Positions 10,501-22,900 of a stretch of 64,000 bases of DNA are shown in pieces; within the stretch, counting starts at the first letter, position 1; every line of letters starts with the position of its first letter. Below the pieces are notes generated by a model. It ran no database searches, was not told the DNA's origin, and was given only the letters and a program-made list of their open reading frames with translations. This stretch comes from Cystobasidiopsis lactophilus. Its lineage: Eukaryota; Basidiomycota; Agaricostilbomycetes; Agaricostilbales; Chionosphaeraceae. The stretch lies in NCBI GenBank assembly GCA_001599975.1, contig BCIO01000002.1, positions 868,001-932,000 of the forward strand, read 5' to 3'. The translations under genes and the position numbers were made by a program.

Positions 10501-12535
10501 TCGCCGCGCTTGCGCTTGAGGGTGTTGGGGGTGTCCTCCCTGGCGCTGCGACTAGAAGAAGCAGGCGAGCCGGAAGAAGGGCCGGCGGCGCTCTGGTGGG
10601 CTTCCAAGCTGCCTGAGTTGACGCCAACGACGGTGATCAAGCCCTTGTAGGTGGTCCAGACCTCAAGTCGGACTGAATCTTCGCGCTCGGAGAAGCGGGC
10701 GATGAGCTGGGGCGAGACGGTGCGACAGAAGTAGGTGAGCATCTCCGGGCGGGTCTCGATGGCGGCGGCCAGCAGGCGAGCCGAGGCGCGGCGGACCTTC
10801 CACGACACGTCGTCGTCATCCGAGGCGCTGTGGGGCAAAATACTTGACAAGTGATCCACGTTGGATGAGGGAAGCAGCACCCACTCGTCAGCGTATTCGT
10901 CCTCGTCGTCCTCGCCGTCCATGTCCACATCGTCGTCGTCGTCGTCTCCACCAGCAAAGTTCTGTAGGGAAGAAAAGTCAAACAGTCAATATGACTAAAG
11001 GAGACGCAAAACCTACAGGGTCCCACGACAGCAAGGACAAAGCCAAGTCGACGGCGCTTCGGACGTGGGCCGTGATTTCCTTAGGGCACCTCAGGACCAA
11101 GCGCTCTAGGGTCTGTGAGCACGATCAAGGCAAAAAGAGATGAATTAAGAGCATCAAATGTAATGGGGCGAACGAGCTCACCATCAAGACGGCCTCTCGG
11201 GACTCGGTCAGAGCGGCGTTCTGCTCCTCGTCGCCCGAGTCCTCGCCCATGTCCTCGTCCCCTTTGGAGACCGCGGCGACCGCGGTGATCTTGGGCACCA
11301 GGTTGTTGGTGTTCAAGTGAGGGCCCAGCTTGGTAGGCGCCCGCCTGTCAACGACGAACAACAAGATGATCAGCTTCCGAGGCTGAAAATTGGAAGGGAT
11401 GTCCACTGACTGAGCGATCGAGCCAACCAGCGTGACCGCGGTCATGGTGTTCTTGGCAGAGGCCTTGGGCTCCAGGCCGGGGTAGACGACCGCCTTCAAA
11501 ACCTCGACCAGCAAGGTGTCCGGCTCGGGCGGGGTGGCAGCGATCAATTGGGCTGTCCGTGGGACGTGCTTAGTGCTTGCTCTTGTATCACTAAGGGGAA
11601 GGCATAGACGAACCCAAGGCTTCGACAGCGCGCTTGCGGACGGTGGCCTTTTCAACTTTGAGCAAGGGCAGGAGGCTCTTGAGCGAGCTCTGCTGCAGGT
11701 CCAGGTCGGCGCGGATGCTGTCCGTTCATGAATACATCGCTATAAGGTATAATGTCAACTTATAGAGGGACGAGGAGGGACGGACCTGCTCTCGAAGCGG
11801 GTGAAGATCTCGAGCAAGAGGTCGGTGGTGTTGAGCATGGTCTCCTGGGTGATGGCCTTGTCGTCGAGCTGCTTGAGCAGGCTCGGGGTGAGCTTGGCGC
11901 ACGCGGACTTGGCCAGGCTGGAGCCGGGCTGGATGGCCTTGATGACGGTGCGCAGGCCGAGGTTGGCAATGTCGCGGAGCTGGTCGTCCTTGGGGGTGGC
12001 GGACAGCTTGGTGAGGGACTCGATGATGAGCAGGAGCTTCTTCTCCGATACCTTTTCGACGAGCACGCCAATCCTGGGTTTGGGGCGCCCGCCTGTCAGA
12101 ACCAAAGCGCATGAAACAATAAAGGGTCCAAACTCACGCTTTCACGGCCTGGTTCTTGACCTCTGCACGTTCCGTCCGAAGCATTAGCTGCTGTACAGAT
12201 AATAGCGTGTAACAGAGAGAGGAGCGTGCCCGAGTTGGTGTCCTTGAGGAGGGCGAGGATCTGGTCGACGAGCTGGCCCTCGACGTTGCCGTCCAGCGCA
12301 AAGTTGGGCTTGGCCATCTCCGCGGCGATGTCGTTCAAAGCCATGAAGCGGAAGTCGGCGTCGACGTCCTTCATCTTGGCTATCAAGCCCGTCACGCTGC
12401 AATTGCACCCCTCAACATAAGACCTCGCCTGTCTGTGATTTGGAGGGAGAGCGCTTGCCTGTACGAGTTCCTGTGGGTTGTCCAAACACATCAGTGATTG
12501 CAGCACTAAAGGCAAAGCAGGGACACCCACGCCAT
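7597..12535 (-). CDS. CAND1: cullin-associated NEDD8-dissociated protein (CAND1/TIP120)
   Basis: A HEAT-repeat exchange factor that binds un-neddylated cullin-RBX1 and swaps substrate receptors. Seen: the N-terminus after the start at 12535 reads MAN...GLIAKMKDVDADFRFMALND, the classical first HEAT repeat; then internal HEAT repeats; an acidic insert DMDGEDDEDEYADEW followed by SWKVRRASARLLAA and RPEMLTYFCRTVSPQLIARF, the most diagnostic CAND1 block; a TIP120-type C-terminal region; and the end SARLVIQGG...MDLD at 7597. There are about nine introns. One exon (about 10928-8427) alone covers some 830 residues. The first intron is ambiguous: donor GTACAG or a GC-type donor GCAAGC both keep frame. 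It lies 4.3 kb from a cullin gene, CUL4, its likely partner. Confidence 0.92.
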
Positions 12536-12849
12536 TGTGCGAATCCCACTGACTGACAGCTGTGCTCGTTCGAAGCGAAGAGCTGATGATCGCCTGCTCG
12601 TTCTTCGCTTACGTCCAACTTCACGCAACTTGTGCTTGTGACTTCTACATCACTCCAAGGCGCGCCTCTAGCAGCCATGGCTTGAGAGCGCTGAAGCCAA
12701 AGCGAGAGACCGCTGGCTTGGGGCAGCCGACGACTGAACCGGCTCTCGAGTGTCTCATTGGCCGTTGGCAGCCCGTTCTTACCCTTCTCAATCTCTTTCA
12801 ACCATCTCATATACATCAGGCGACCACCTCCAAGTCGATTGGTGGCCAA
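12536..12849. promoter_or_regulatory. divergent promoter between CAND1 and the next gene
   Basis: 314 bp separate the CAND1 start (left, -) from the start at 12850 (right, +), so both promoters must lie here. No TATA box was recognised. There is no other gene. Confidence 0.4.
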
Positions 12850-14584
12850 ATGCTGCCCAGACCATCCCTGCCCGGCTTCGCGTTCGCCATTGCCCTCCCA
12901 CTTTCAGCCGTTGTGCTTCGAGACGCCTTCCAGCACCCCAAAGCCCTCGACCCAGCGTCCAACATCCTCTCCATCATCTGGCACCTCAGGCTCAATGGCT
13001 TGTTCTGGCTGTACGCCTTGGCGTGCTTCTTCATCCCCGGCCTCTCCAACTCGCTCGCTGCCGTCCCCCTCGCCGACTCCGGCACGGGCATCTTGGCCGC
13101 TTTCGTCCTCTCCCTCTACTGCCGCCCCTTCTTGATTCCCGCTTGCTGCGTCTTCTTGGCGCTGGTCTACTATGGCCAAGTCTTCTCGAGTGCGCACTTC
13201 CTTCCCTTGCCTCTGCCATTCAGCTGAACCCTGTCCAAGCAGTGAAACTCGATCTTGGTCTGAAATTGGACGCCGATGAGCCCGGCGCCATTCTGCCAGA
13301 GCACAGGCCAGCAGTCGGTCCAGAACAGTCGGTCCGCCAAGCTCGTCAGAACTGGCCAGACTGCCTCCAACCCTCAGCGAGGGGATCCTTCTTCTACGCC
13401 GACCGGGCGGACCGGGCGTTTGAGAAGCACAGGGCCAAGCTGGAGGACGCCATGAAGCGCATCGAGCAGGACGGGTGGAACGAGGACTGGAACTTGGCCC
13501 AGGTCGGCGCCGTGCCCAAGCCGCACGACCCCGCCGAGGTTCGGGAAGCCACCCCGACCTCCAGAGCGAAGAGGTACCAGGAGCTCAGGCTGCTCTACGA
13601 CGTCCTTTATGGCGTCTACTTGCAGGCGAGATGGAGGAGCCGCTGGCCCAACTTTGGTGAGTGGCGTTGGCTTCCCACATCTGACAACAGCTCAGATGGA
13701 AGGGTCGATGGCCTACAGACATCGACTCCGAGATCGTCATTGGCGCCAGTGAAAAGACCACCGTCCTTGGCCCGCTCGAGGATCAGCTCAGACGAGAGCG
13801 GCTCTTCCGCCAGTTTCCTGCTCTCCCAGACCCCTTCAACGACCTCATCCCGGAATACACGAACTGGAGGAACCAGTCCCACCTGGCCTTCCACCGCGGC
13901 TTCCGGAAGCGGGAGATGGCTCGATGGGCCGCCACGGCCGAGCTCAACGAGCCCGCCAACTTGGCCCAAGTGCGCGCGCTCCGGCTGGCCGACCTGGAGG
14001 CCAAAGAAGCGTTTGGGTTCCCCAACAATGCCGACGTCAAGCCACTGGCGGCGATTGCGGAGGACGTGGTGGCGGTTCGGCAGGTGCAAGCGGCGGCAGC
14101 TGCCCAAAAGCAGCTGGAGGAGGAAGCCGCCGTCCAAAGGCGCATACTGGCTTCCCGAACGAGGGACAGGCTTAACGCGGCGAGGCAGAAGGCGGACGAA
14201 GAGCGGAAGGTGCAGCTGGCCAAGATCAAGTGGGAGGAGCGGAAGAAGAACGTCCTGGTTGAAGCCCAGCTACACCTCGCTGGCCGCCAGCCCATCTTGC
14301 CTGTCCGACCCGCCTTGCTCCAGTGCCCGTCTGACAATCCGCTGCTCTTCTACAGCGTCTCCGAAGCTGGCGTGCCTTGGGTCCGGCGGCCGGGCAAGAA
14401 CGACAGCTTCTACGAGAAGCGCGCCATGGCCTTTGTCCAGCACCAGGCGTCTAAGGGGCTCTTGCCGCAGTACGAAGGGCCGGAGAAGACGACCGTCATT
14501 TGGCCCGACCACTACGCGCCACCGCTCGGCTTCAGCTTTCGCTTTCTGCTCTCATCCTCCAAGAAGAGGCGGTCCACTTTGTAG
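12850..14584 (+). CDS. unknown protein: membrane N-terminus plus basic coiled-coil C-terminus
   Basis: I do not recognise the family. Exon 1 (12850-13189) encodes about four hydrophobic segments (for example LNGLFWLYALACFFIPGL and FLIPACCVFLALVYYGQVF). A 53-nt intron (13190-13242) with a CTGAAC branch-like site keeps frame into a soluble region: FFYADRADRAFEKHRAKLED, then WNLAQVGAVPKPHDP. A second intron follows; 13657-13718 (GTGAGT...CTACAG) is the best-scoring option by eye, and 13661-13695 also fits. The last exon reads DPFNDLIPEYTNWRNQSHL, a long alanine/arginine-rich helix (about 13990-14260) and FYEKRAMAFVQHQ, ending SKKRRSTL at 14584. The membrane part and soluble part could be two genes, but the soluble part has no good ATG of its own. 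Organelle location is possible but not shown. Confidence 0.5.
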
Positions 14585-14746
14585 AATCTCTGCAGTGCGC
14601 TCACTTGTACTCTCTGTTGTTGTAGGGTCACGGTTTGTTATGCATTTCTCATCTGGCGACTTTGACGGCCTTGACTAAATGCCGTTCGCGCGGTAGGGTA
14701 CTCTATGCTTTGAACAAGAGAGGAAATGAAGTTGCCAGAGCTGATT

Positions 14747-15111
14747 TCAGCGTCTTGGCCGGTTGTTCGGATGAAGATGATTATTGTGGTAGCCTCCGAT
14801 CTCTGTAAATCAACAGAAGTCAGAGAGCGCGCTGACGTTTGGAGGAAAGTATACTGACCGCACTGGCAGACAGTCGTATCAGCCTCCCATGTAACCGCGT
14901 CCACCCAGATCTTGACACCGCAAGACTTAATGTATTGCTGCCCTTCGCAAAATTCGTAGACATAATGCCAACTCCCTAGATACTTCGCTTCGATGTGGTC
15001 AACCATCATTGGATGTCCCGGCGGAGGAGTTTGCTTGCCAACCTGTCGACAAGGGACGAATTGCGTAGCAGAGGCCAGAGCGATATAGAAGGGTTGCGAC
15101 GGCTGGGCCAT
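14747..15111 (-). CDS. small Cys-containing protein, unknown
   Basis: From the ATG at 15111 (MAQPSQPFYIALASATQF) the frame gives about 80 residues with six cysteines in a compact pattern (CRQVG, YEFCEGQQYIKSCGVKIW, TTVCQC). A GT-AG intron of about 57 nt (GTCAGT...TTTACAG) then joins it to EIGGYHNN and a short basic tail ending at TGA 14747. The N-terminus is weakly hydrophobic, so secretion is possible but not clear. It is supported by a good TATA box about 120 bp upstream on the same strand. The family is not recognised. Confidence 0.5.
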
Positions 15112-15230
15112 TGCTGTATCTTGTTGCTTGGGTCGTTCACCAGCTGCTTCACGTAAGTGAAAAGACGAAAGGGGACCAATAAAGCAAGGAGGAGAAGGGG
15201 GTGAGGAGGGAAGAGGTAGAGCGCAACGCC

Positions 15231-15240
15231 TTTATATAGT
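15231..15240 (-). promoter_or_regulatory. TATA box
   Basis: On the minus strand the sequence reads ACTATATAAAGG, a textbook TATA element, about 120 bp upstream of the ATG at 15111. It is one of only two clear TATA boxes seen in the window, which suggests a strongly or conditionally expressed gene. Confidence 0.55.
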
Positions 15241-15416
15241 GGGCAAACAAAAAGGGAAGGGGTACACGCTGTTGAAACATGTCAAACCAGGCTGTTCGTT
15301 CTTGTTCGTGTACTGTACAGACAGACAATACACTGCCCCCTTTTGGACTTTTGGGCATAGTTGGATCCAAGCGTCGAACAGGCCCGTATGGGTATCCATA
15401 TCGAGCCTGCTCTCAA

Positions 15417-16443
15417 TCAGGGAGGATCTTCTCGAGCCGGGCTGCGACATCGTCCACTTCCTCTGGTCCGATAGAATGCCCCAGTCCTACTCTAAACAGT
15501 ATGAGGAAGTCGAAGAAGGCAGGTCCCAAGGCGAGAGCTCACCTTCATACGAGCGAAAGTCGACCTCCTTCACCCCGACCTCGTCGCGCAAGAAGTCCTC
15601 GCTCTTCTTGCACCAGTCATACCGCAAAGTTGCATCGTCCGTTCCGTGAGCCAAAAAGAAGGGCGTCGCCTTGGCCGCATCCGTCGCCATCTTCCCTCCT
15701 CTGTTCAGACGAAAGCCGGGAAACCAGCGAAAGACGAAACGAACAGAAGCAATCCGATCCTGCAATGGGCAGTAGCCAGACAGACCCAGGAATCCAGCAA
15801 AGGTGTGCTCAGAGCGCAAGGCAACGAGCATAGACAGAGCGCAGCCTTCGAGCCCGGAATCAACGACAAAGCCCAGAAGGCGAGGACCAAGAAGAGCCAC
15901 CTTGAGAGATACCACCGAGAACGATTCGATCAGGTCCGATGTCTTGTAGCTCTTTCGTCAACACCGCTTCGAGCTTGGTCGCCGACTCCAGCATGCCCGC
16001 TGCGTCTTCCTTTGCTTCGATTGAAGCCGTCAGACTCGGCCCTGTTCCTCCCATTCAACACTGTATCAGGAAAGTTGCAAAGGGCAGCGCCTACCTCTAA
16101 AGAAGTCGAACCAGGCCGTCTAAAGCGGTGAAGGATGCGCGGTCAGCCCCAAACCCAACAGAGCATGCGAGCAAAAACTCACCATGGAAGACCGGCCATG
16201 GATAGTCACGCGTCTTCTAGGAGCAGCAGGAAAGACCCATTTGATGCCGGGCTTGTTGGTGAGGTTCAAATAGAGGAAATGAGGGTAGCCGCCCGGAGAG
16301 TCGCCGAGCCCGTGGAGGAAGACGACGGTCGCTGTGTGCTCGCCTGTTGGGTGGATCACTTTGACCTCGAGCTCTTCAAGCGCATCTGGACCCTCGTTGG
16401 AGTCTGAGCTGGACGAAGACGAGTCGGTGGACGGATAGGGCAT
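15417..16443 (-). CDS. acyl-protein thioesterase / carboxylesterase (APT1 family)
   Basis: An alpha/beta hydrolase that removes palmitate from cytosolic proteins. Seen: an acidic serine leader, then TATVVFLHGLGDSPGGY (oxyanion region), WVFPAAPRRRVTIHGR and AWFDFFR after the first intron. The nucleophile elbow is GGISQGG (G-x-S-x-G). The aspartate is in AHGTDDATLRYDW and the histidine in GLGHSIGPEE, so the whole triad is present. The last exon (minus strand, ending 15417) finishes EEVDDVAARLEKILPD. Splicing through about four introns of 50-65 nt restores the full family order, with length near the usual 230-250 aa. The start at 16443 is 368 bp from the divergent CUL4 start. Confidence 0.88.
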
Positions 16444-16811
16444 TTTTAAAGGGGGTGTGGAAGGGAAGAAGCGGGCAAAGGTTGAAGAACAGGGTCCCGC
16501 TGGCCACGGAAATGTGAAAAGAGCAACAGCTGAAGAAGCGATGGGGAAGGGAAGCGAAGCGAAGCGAAGCGGCAGAGTACAGACACAAGCCGCAGCACTT
16601 TAAAGCAGAGTCGACGTCCGACTCCGCTAAGCAAAGCGCGTGCAATTGGCCAGCAAGAGGGCTGAATGGAATGCAGGCAGTCTCCTTTAGTTGCGAGCGT
16701 GACACTCAGATGGCCGTGCAAAGCAAGAAAGGCCAAATCGCTGTCATCGGCGCTATCGCCGACGAGGGCCGAAGACGAGGTCGAGCTGGCATCGAAGCTT
16801 GGAATCGCTCG
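16444..16811. promoter_or_regulatory. bidirectional promoter, APT1 (-) / CUL4 (+)
   Basis: 368 bp lie between the two divergent starts, containing a GAAGC microsatellite at 16551-16571. No TATA box was seen. An open frame runs into CUL4 from 16671 but no family sequence precedes the chosen start. Confidence 0.4.
16551..16571 (+). repeat. GAAGC pentanucleotide microsatellite
   Basis: Four tandem GAAGC units followed by a further G, within the APT1/CUL4 divergent promoter. Confidence 0.85.
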
Positions 16812-19767
16812 ATGAGTGGCGAGCCGCCGGCCAAGCGTCTGCACATGTCCTTCAACTCTGTCAAACCTGCGAGCCCGAGCAGCCCGCCGAAGAAGCAGCT
16901 GGGCATCGGCAATGGCTCGCCCGGCTCGTCGTCCTCAGCACCGGGCTCCTCCCGCAAGCTGATCATCAAGAATGCCAAGTGTAATCGCCACTGCCTAGTG
17001 CTATTGTTGGTGTACACTAACGATCAAGCGACAGCCCGGCCCACTGCGCCCTCCGCCGAGTTCAACTCGCAATCTTTGGCCACCTTCACTCGCTCCATCC
17101 GCGCCATCCTCGCCGTCCCCCCAGAGCCAGTGCCTGAGTCTTTACAAGCCCTGTATGCGCTGTGTGAAGGCTGCGTGTCGGCCTCAGACGCCAAGTCGCC
17201 AATGGCGCAGAGCTTGTATGACCGAATCAAGCTCGAGCTGGAGCGCAAGGTCGTCCAGATCCGCGCCCGCCTGCTGGCCGCCGCGTTCGACGACGAGTGG
17301 CTCAGGGTGCTGGATCAAGAGTGGAAGACGTTCACAGAGCAGCTCGGCATGGTCCGGTCCATCTTCTTGCACTTGGATCGCACGTACGTCTTGCAACACA
17401 AGAGCTTGCTGTCCATCTGGTGCGTGCGGTTCTTTATTCGACAGCTTGATTCAAAGCTCAGATCTCTGCCGTGGCACAGGGACTTGGGGTTGGACATGTT
17501 CCGCTATCATGTGGTGGAGCACGCCGAGCTCGCTTCGAGGGTGACCCAAGGCCTGCTCGCCTTCGTCTTCAAGGAGCGGCAGGGCAACGCACTCCCACGC
17601 ACGCTCTTCAGCTCCATCCTCTCCTTGCTCTCCTCCCTCTCCCCGATCTGCTACACCACCTTGTTCGTCGCCCCCTTCCTCGACTCGTCCGCCGCCTTCT
17701 TCAAAGACGAGGCCGACCGGCTCATCAACATCGAAGCCATGGACGAGGCCGAGTACCTGGGGCACATCCAGCACAGGCTGGAGGAGGAGGCCGAGAGGGC
17801 GGAAATCGGCCGGTCCATCTCCGCCGACGCCGCCTCCCTCCGCGGCCAGATCTTGAGGGTGGTCGAAACCCACCTCATCACCCAGCACGTGAACGACGTC
17901 CTCATGGGCCTGCCGACGTTCTTGGACGAGGCGCAGATGGGCAACTTGGCCACCCTCTATGCGCTGTTGGCTCGGGTAGGAGCGCTAGGAAGCTTGAGGC
18001 CAAAGTTGCAGGCATATGTCGAGGTGGGAGAATGAACACCCTTCCCTTAAGCCAGTGTTTGACTTATCTTGTCTGGGGGCCTGCTACAGAAAAAGGGCGC
18101 CGAGTTGGTCACCGATCCGGCACGGGACGCCTCGATGGTCGATTCCCTTCTGTCCTTCAAGAGCAAACTAGACCAAGTTCTGGCTGGGCCTTTCTGCGAA
18201 GACCAAGAGCTGGCGTCGACGGTCCGATCGGCTGTGGAGGTCTTCATCAATAAGAGGCAGGATAAACCGGCCGAAATGCTAGGTCGGTGGCAAGCCAACT
18301 ACCTCATCAGAAAGCCTCTGATGAAATCCGTTTTCCGGTCCACAGCCAAGTACATCGATCAGAAGATGAGGTTGGGCAACAAGGCTCTGTCCGACTCGGA
18401 CCTTGAAAAGGTGTTCGACCAAGTCTTGTTCTTCTTCCGCTTCACCCAAGGTGCGTGATCGCCTCCATTGTTAAGATACACTCTTATTCATGGTCTTTCT
18501 CGATTATTGCACAGCCAAGGACCTCTTCGAGGCGTTCTACACCCGGTTGTTTGCGAAGCGGCTGCTTCTCAATAAGAGCGCCTCGTCCGACATGGAAAAG
18601 ATCATGCTCATCAAGCTTCAAAGAGGTCAGTGGATTGCCCTTTGATATTCCATTGGAATATGTCGAAGATTCGCTTGCAGAATGCGGCTCGGCCTTCACT
18701 TCAAAGCTCGAAACCATGGCGAAGGACATCGACCTCTCCGCCGACCTCATGTCCGCCTACAAACAACACCGCACTAATATGGACAGCGACGACCCTTTCG
18801 ACCTCTCTGTCAACGTCCTAACAACGGGCAACTGGCCATCCTTTGGCGGGTCTAAAGTCAACTTGCCACCAGACATGATCAGCTCGCTGGACCGCTTCAA
18901 GCGCTTCTACGCCTCTAAGCACTCTGGCCGAAATTTAAGCTGGCAGCACTCCCTAGACCAATGCGTCCTAAAGGCGACCTTTCCCAAGGGCAGGAAGGAG
19001 CTCTCCGTCAGCTTGTTCCAGGCACTGTGCCTGATGCTCTTCAACGGCCAACCGCCGGAGACGAAGATTGGGTTCAAGGATATTGTCGCTTTGACTGGCT
19101 TAGGCAAGCTCGTTCTCACTTCTAGCCCTTCTGTTTTGGCTGACAGGACACCATCGACTTGCAGAAACTGTGGAAGCAGCGCGCACCATGCAGTCCCTGG
19201 CCTGTGGAAAGATCAGAGTGCTAGTGAAGCATCCTAAAGGCAAAGACGTGGACGAGACGGACGAGTTCTCCGTCAACACCGAGTTCAAGGACGACCACGT
19301 CAAGATCAAGATCAATCAGATCCAGATGAAGGAAACGGTGCGTGATGTATTTGTCGATCTCGTAGACAGTTTTTGAGTTCACCGCCAATGTCGGTACACA
19401 GGTTGAAGAGAACAAGTCGACCACCGACCGCGTGTTTGTGGACCGCCAGAACCACATCCAGCTGGTCATTGTGAGGACTTTGAAGTCGCGCAAGAGGATG
19501 AAGCACTCCGAGCTGGTCATGGAGGTGGTCGACCAGCTCAAAAACCGCTTCAAGGTGGAGACTTCGGAGATCAAGAAGGCCATCTCATCCCTGAGTGGGT
19601 TGATCTCCGAACCTTTTCACGCTCAGACCAAGTTGACCTCCTCTTTTCAGTCGACCGGGACTACATGGAGCGGGCAGATGATGCTAAAGACACTTAGTAC
19701 GTCCCCCTTCACCTTACCACCTGATCAGTTCTTAATAGCGACCGCAAACAGCAACTACCTGGCGTAG
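16812..19767 (+). CDS. CUL4: cullin-4
   Basis: The scaffold of CRL4 ubiquitin ligases (DDB1-DCAF substrate receptors, RBX1). Seen in order: a proline/serine leader with SRKLIIKNAK (family KLVIKNF); IRSIFLHLDRTYVLQHKSLLSIW; LGLDMFRYHVV; the cullin-homology region ETFINKR-like VFINKRQDKPAEML, FFRFTQGAKDLFEAFY and RLLLNKSAS; NVLTTGNWP; YASKHSGRNLSWQ; SLACGKIRVLVKHPKGK; KINQIQMKET; and the neddylation segment IVRTLKSRKRM. It ends IDRDYMER...YNYLA, the standard cullin C-terminus, at TAG 19767. About eight introns. The N-terminal KLxIKN and overall match favour CUL4 over CUL1 or CUL3. The start at 16812 (MSGEPPAKRLHMSF) is chosen because it begins the recognisable leader. Confidence 0.92.
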
Positions 19768-19923
19768 GAGATCGTCAACGAGGCTCTGATGAATGCAATG
19801 TGTACAGCTTGTCATGACTAGTCGTTTCTTGTGAATAGTGTTACACCTTTCTGGCCACGGTGGGCCAAAGTCCCGACAGAACGCTCCCAATAGACTACGT
19901 CAAACCTCGATCCATTCTTTCAT

Positions 19924-22900
19924 TCACAAGGTGGTCCAGCCTCCCGAATCAATGGTAGCGTCCAGTTTGCGGGCAACCAAACTGGGTATGGATTGCTTGA
20001 GCCAACTCTGACGCAAGTCGTCGTAACGTGCGGCGTGCAAGAACTGTGGCCGGTGGCGCTTGTGGCCCATATCGATTTCGCCATGCGCATCCAAGTACGG
20101 CGGGCTCGCGAAGGAGCCGCTGGTGGAGTGGAGGTGGATGATGGCACATTTGCGGACCAAGAAGTATAGCGCGGATGAACCGCCGCAGCTAATTTTCGAC
20201 TCCGGTCAGCAACGCAATGATAAAAGGCGGTACAGAGAGCAACGCACGTCCACATATGAGTGTTGCACTCGCCGTGCACGGGCTCAATATCTTCGTCACC
20301 AGAGTTCATGCAGCAAAAGCTTTGGTGACAGACCGTTTCTCCGCAGAGAAGACAGATCGCTGGATCGCTGGGCACGGTATTGCAGTTCTTGCACACGGTC
20401 GTCGTGGACAGGTTGATCAAGTCTTCATAACGCTCGGGCAGCTTGACAAGGCGGTAGGGCAAAGGGTGGTAGAGTGGAGCAAGGAGGATGTTGCTGTGCT
20501 TGGAGAAGGCGTTGGCCCGCCGAAGGTCCCCATACTGGCCCGTCCAGATGGAAAGGTGGGAAGCCAACGTTTGCCCGGCTGGCGTGTCGAACGCCGTCGG
20601 AGGAACAATCTGCAACTCTTCGATCAAAGCACCAGCTTCGGTGAGCGAGGCCCAGTCGAACGTGGCGGGCCGGTTGTAGGTCAGGCCCATCGCGCGCTGG
20701 AGAAGGGCCGCCTGGCGAAGGAACGGGAGAAGAAAGGCGTGCAGCAGTTTGCCCAGCATCATGGGGACGCCGGCCCAGATGTTGACGACATGCGGACCAA
20801 GGAAAGAGCCCATGTCGAAAACTGAGAGGAACTGCACGCCGAGTTTGGAGAAGATTGGGTCGACGTCACTGACAGTCTGAACTTGGCCGATGATGGCAGG
20901 CGACAGGCTGACGACGGCGATCAGGGTTCGGATGAACTCCAAGTAAAAGGTGAGCGTGACGAAGTGCCGGAAGTCAGAGGGGTCGGCAAAGGCAGCGGCC
21001 TCGACGAGGAGGGGCAAGGCGGCTCGACACAGCAGTGGAAACCGAAACGACCGCCTTGCGCCCTCCATCGCCTGCACTGGTGTGAGGCGAGCGGCCAGTG
21101 CTTGGGCGGCAAACGACAAGACCTCGGGCCCCCTCCCCGACCCAACTCGTACAAGCAGACCAAGCAGTCGAAGCTGCGAACGAACGACGGTGGTGACGCG
21201 CGAGAGGAGCGCTCGAGCGTCGGCGGACGGGGCGTTGTAGAATCCGGCCGAGACTGGGACCTCGCGCGACGCCACTTCCAGAGATCTGAGAGTGTGTGCG
21301 ATCACCTCGTCTGGCAGATAGTGCTTGTGCGCAGACGGAGCCGATGGTGTGTCGGCAGCCGCAGCTGCCGCAGCATGCACCTCGATGGCCAGCGCCCAGG
21401 TGACTTGTTGAATTCGTTCAAGCATCGCCTTCTCGCGCGAGGTGACCCGAGAGTTGTCTACTGCGGTGGCCGGTGGATGAGGAAGCTGTTCCGCGATCCA
21501 GAGGGCTTTGAAGTAGCTGGTTCCACTCGTGGACAGCAAAGGCGCGACGCGTCGGTCCCACTCTTGGGTGTCGAAGCCTTTGCAAACGCCGGTGGTCCAC
21601 TGGATGAGCTCTTGGAGGCGCGTCGGCCCGTCAAAATGTGGCCCTTGCTCAACCTTGTCTTCGTCCTTGTCCGTATTGACAGGGAGAAGGACATTGCCCA
21701 AGCTTTTGCAAAGCGGGCAGAGAAATTCACGGCGGCCAAGGTCTTCGGGGTGCTTCCGTGTCGCCTGAGTGGATTGCCTGTTCTCGATGTTCAAGCAATA
21801 CTCGTCAAAGCAGCTGACGTGCATTATGTGGTCGCACGCGGAGGCGTAAAGACCGGGCTCCACGCCGGCGGGAAAGCCGGGCGTGAGCGGCGGGTGAGCG
21901 GAGACGTCGTCGTGGGCGAGGCGCTGCAGAAGACCTGGCGAGCGGTCGACCTTTCGAATGACGCGACTTCCAGAGATGAAAGCCAGGGCGCCAAATTCGC
22001 GGTCCTTGCCGGTGTCTTCCTGGCAGACGATGCACATGCCCCAACTCTTCTTCTCCGGTGGTGCGCCGTCCATCTCCACGTCGTCGTCGTCGTCCAACCC
22101 TTCATCGAGCGCTGCAGGATCAGCGTAGACCCCGTTCTTGCCTAGGAAGTCCTTCTGCTGCTGCTGGAACTTGGCCATGATCGCAGCCTGGCGGGCCTTG
22201 GCAGCGGCCTTTTTCGCATCGACGGCGTCTGTCGGCTTCGGCCCGAGCGTGGGACTCCGAAGCAAGGGCACAGACGGCCCCAATATTTCCGATAGCTTGG
22301 CCAAGCACCAGTTGATCTTGGGCCGCAGGTTTTCAGCGGCCTTGCAGATCCGGGCAGCTTGCAGCGCTGAAAGCAGGCTTGGCTTGGCAGCCGGCCAATC
22401 GCTGTGGAAGCCGGTCTTCTGGGCCTGCTCCGCGAATGCTTCTGGGGTGTAGGTCAAAGCGAGGACGATGAGCTGCAGGAGAAGGTCGAGCACCATGTCC
22501 GTCTCCGAGGTGGTGACAGGGCCCAGGTCGGTTTCGCTGTTAATGCGGTTGATGCCGTGGGTAAGCATTTCCGCCAGCACCGCCGACGAGTAGATGGAGA
22601 ACAGCGGGTGGAAGAACTCGGCGATCTCGAGGCGTGGTGGCACCCAGACGAAGTCTTTCGGCTTGCCCTCGCTGATGACGCGCATGCACTCGTCTCGCTG
22701 GTTGCGGTTGTAGCGAATGTAGTATGGGTCGAGCTCGGAGATGAACTCCTTGTTGAGCGTGTAGACGCCATGGTCGAAGGCACCTTTCGGGGCCCGGTAG
22801 GTCCCGACCTCGGCCAAGGTGCGGTCGAAGCTGGTGGCTTCGGCGGTCCGCTCGCTCAGGCGCTTCATGAGCTCGGTGCGCGAGGCCTGGCCCATTGCGA

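Noticed and set aside
8698-10650. Long plus-strand frames of 394 and 249 codons
   Set aside because: Antisense to the large CAND1 exon; composition and lack of motifs mark them as shadows.
12750-14678. 642-codon open frame on the plus strand
   Set aside because: It only coincides with the real gene in its middle part; the first and last thirds are in the wrong frame for the hydrophobic exon and the C-terminal coiled coil.
20883-22145. 420-codon open frame on the plus strand
   Set aside because: It lies antisense inside UBR1, in GC-rich coding DNA that often leaves mirror frames open; it has no motif and the UBR1 reading is certain.
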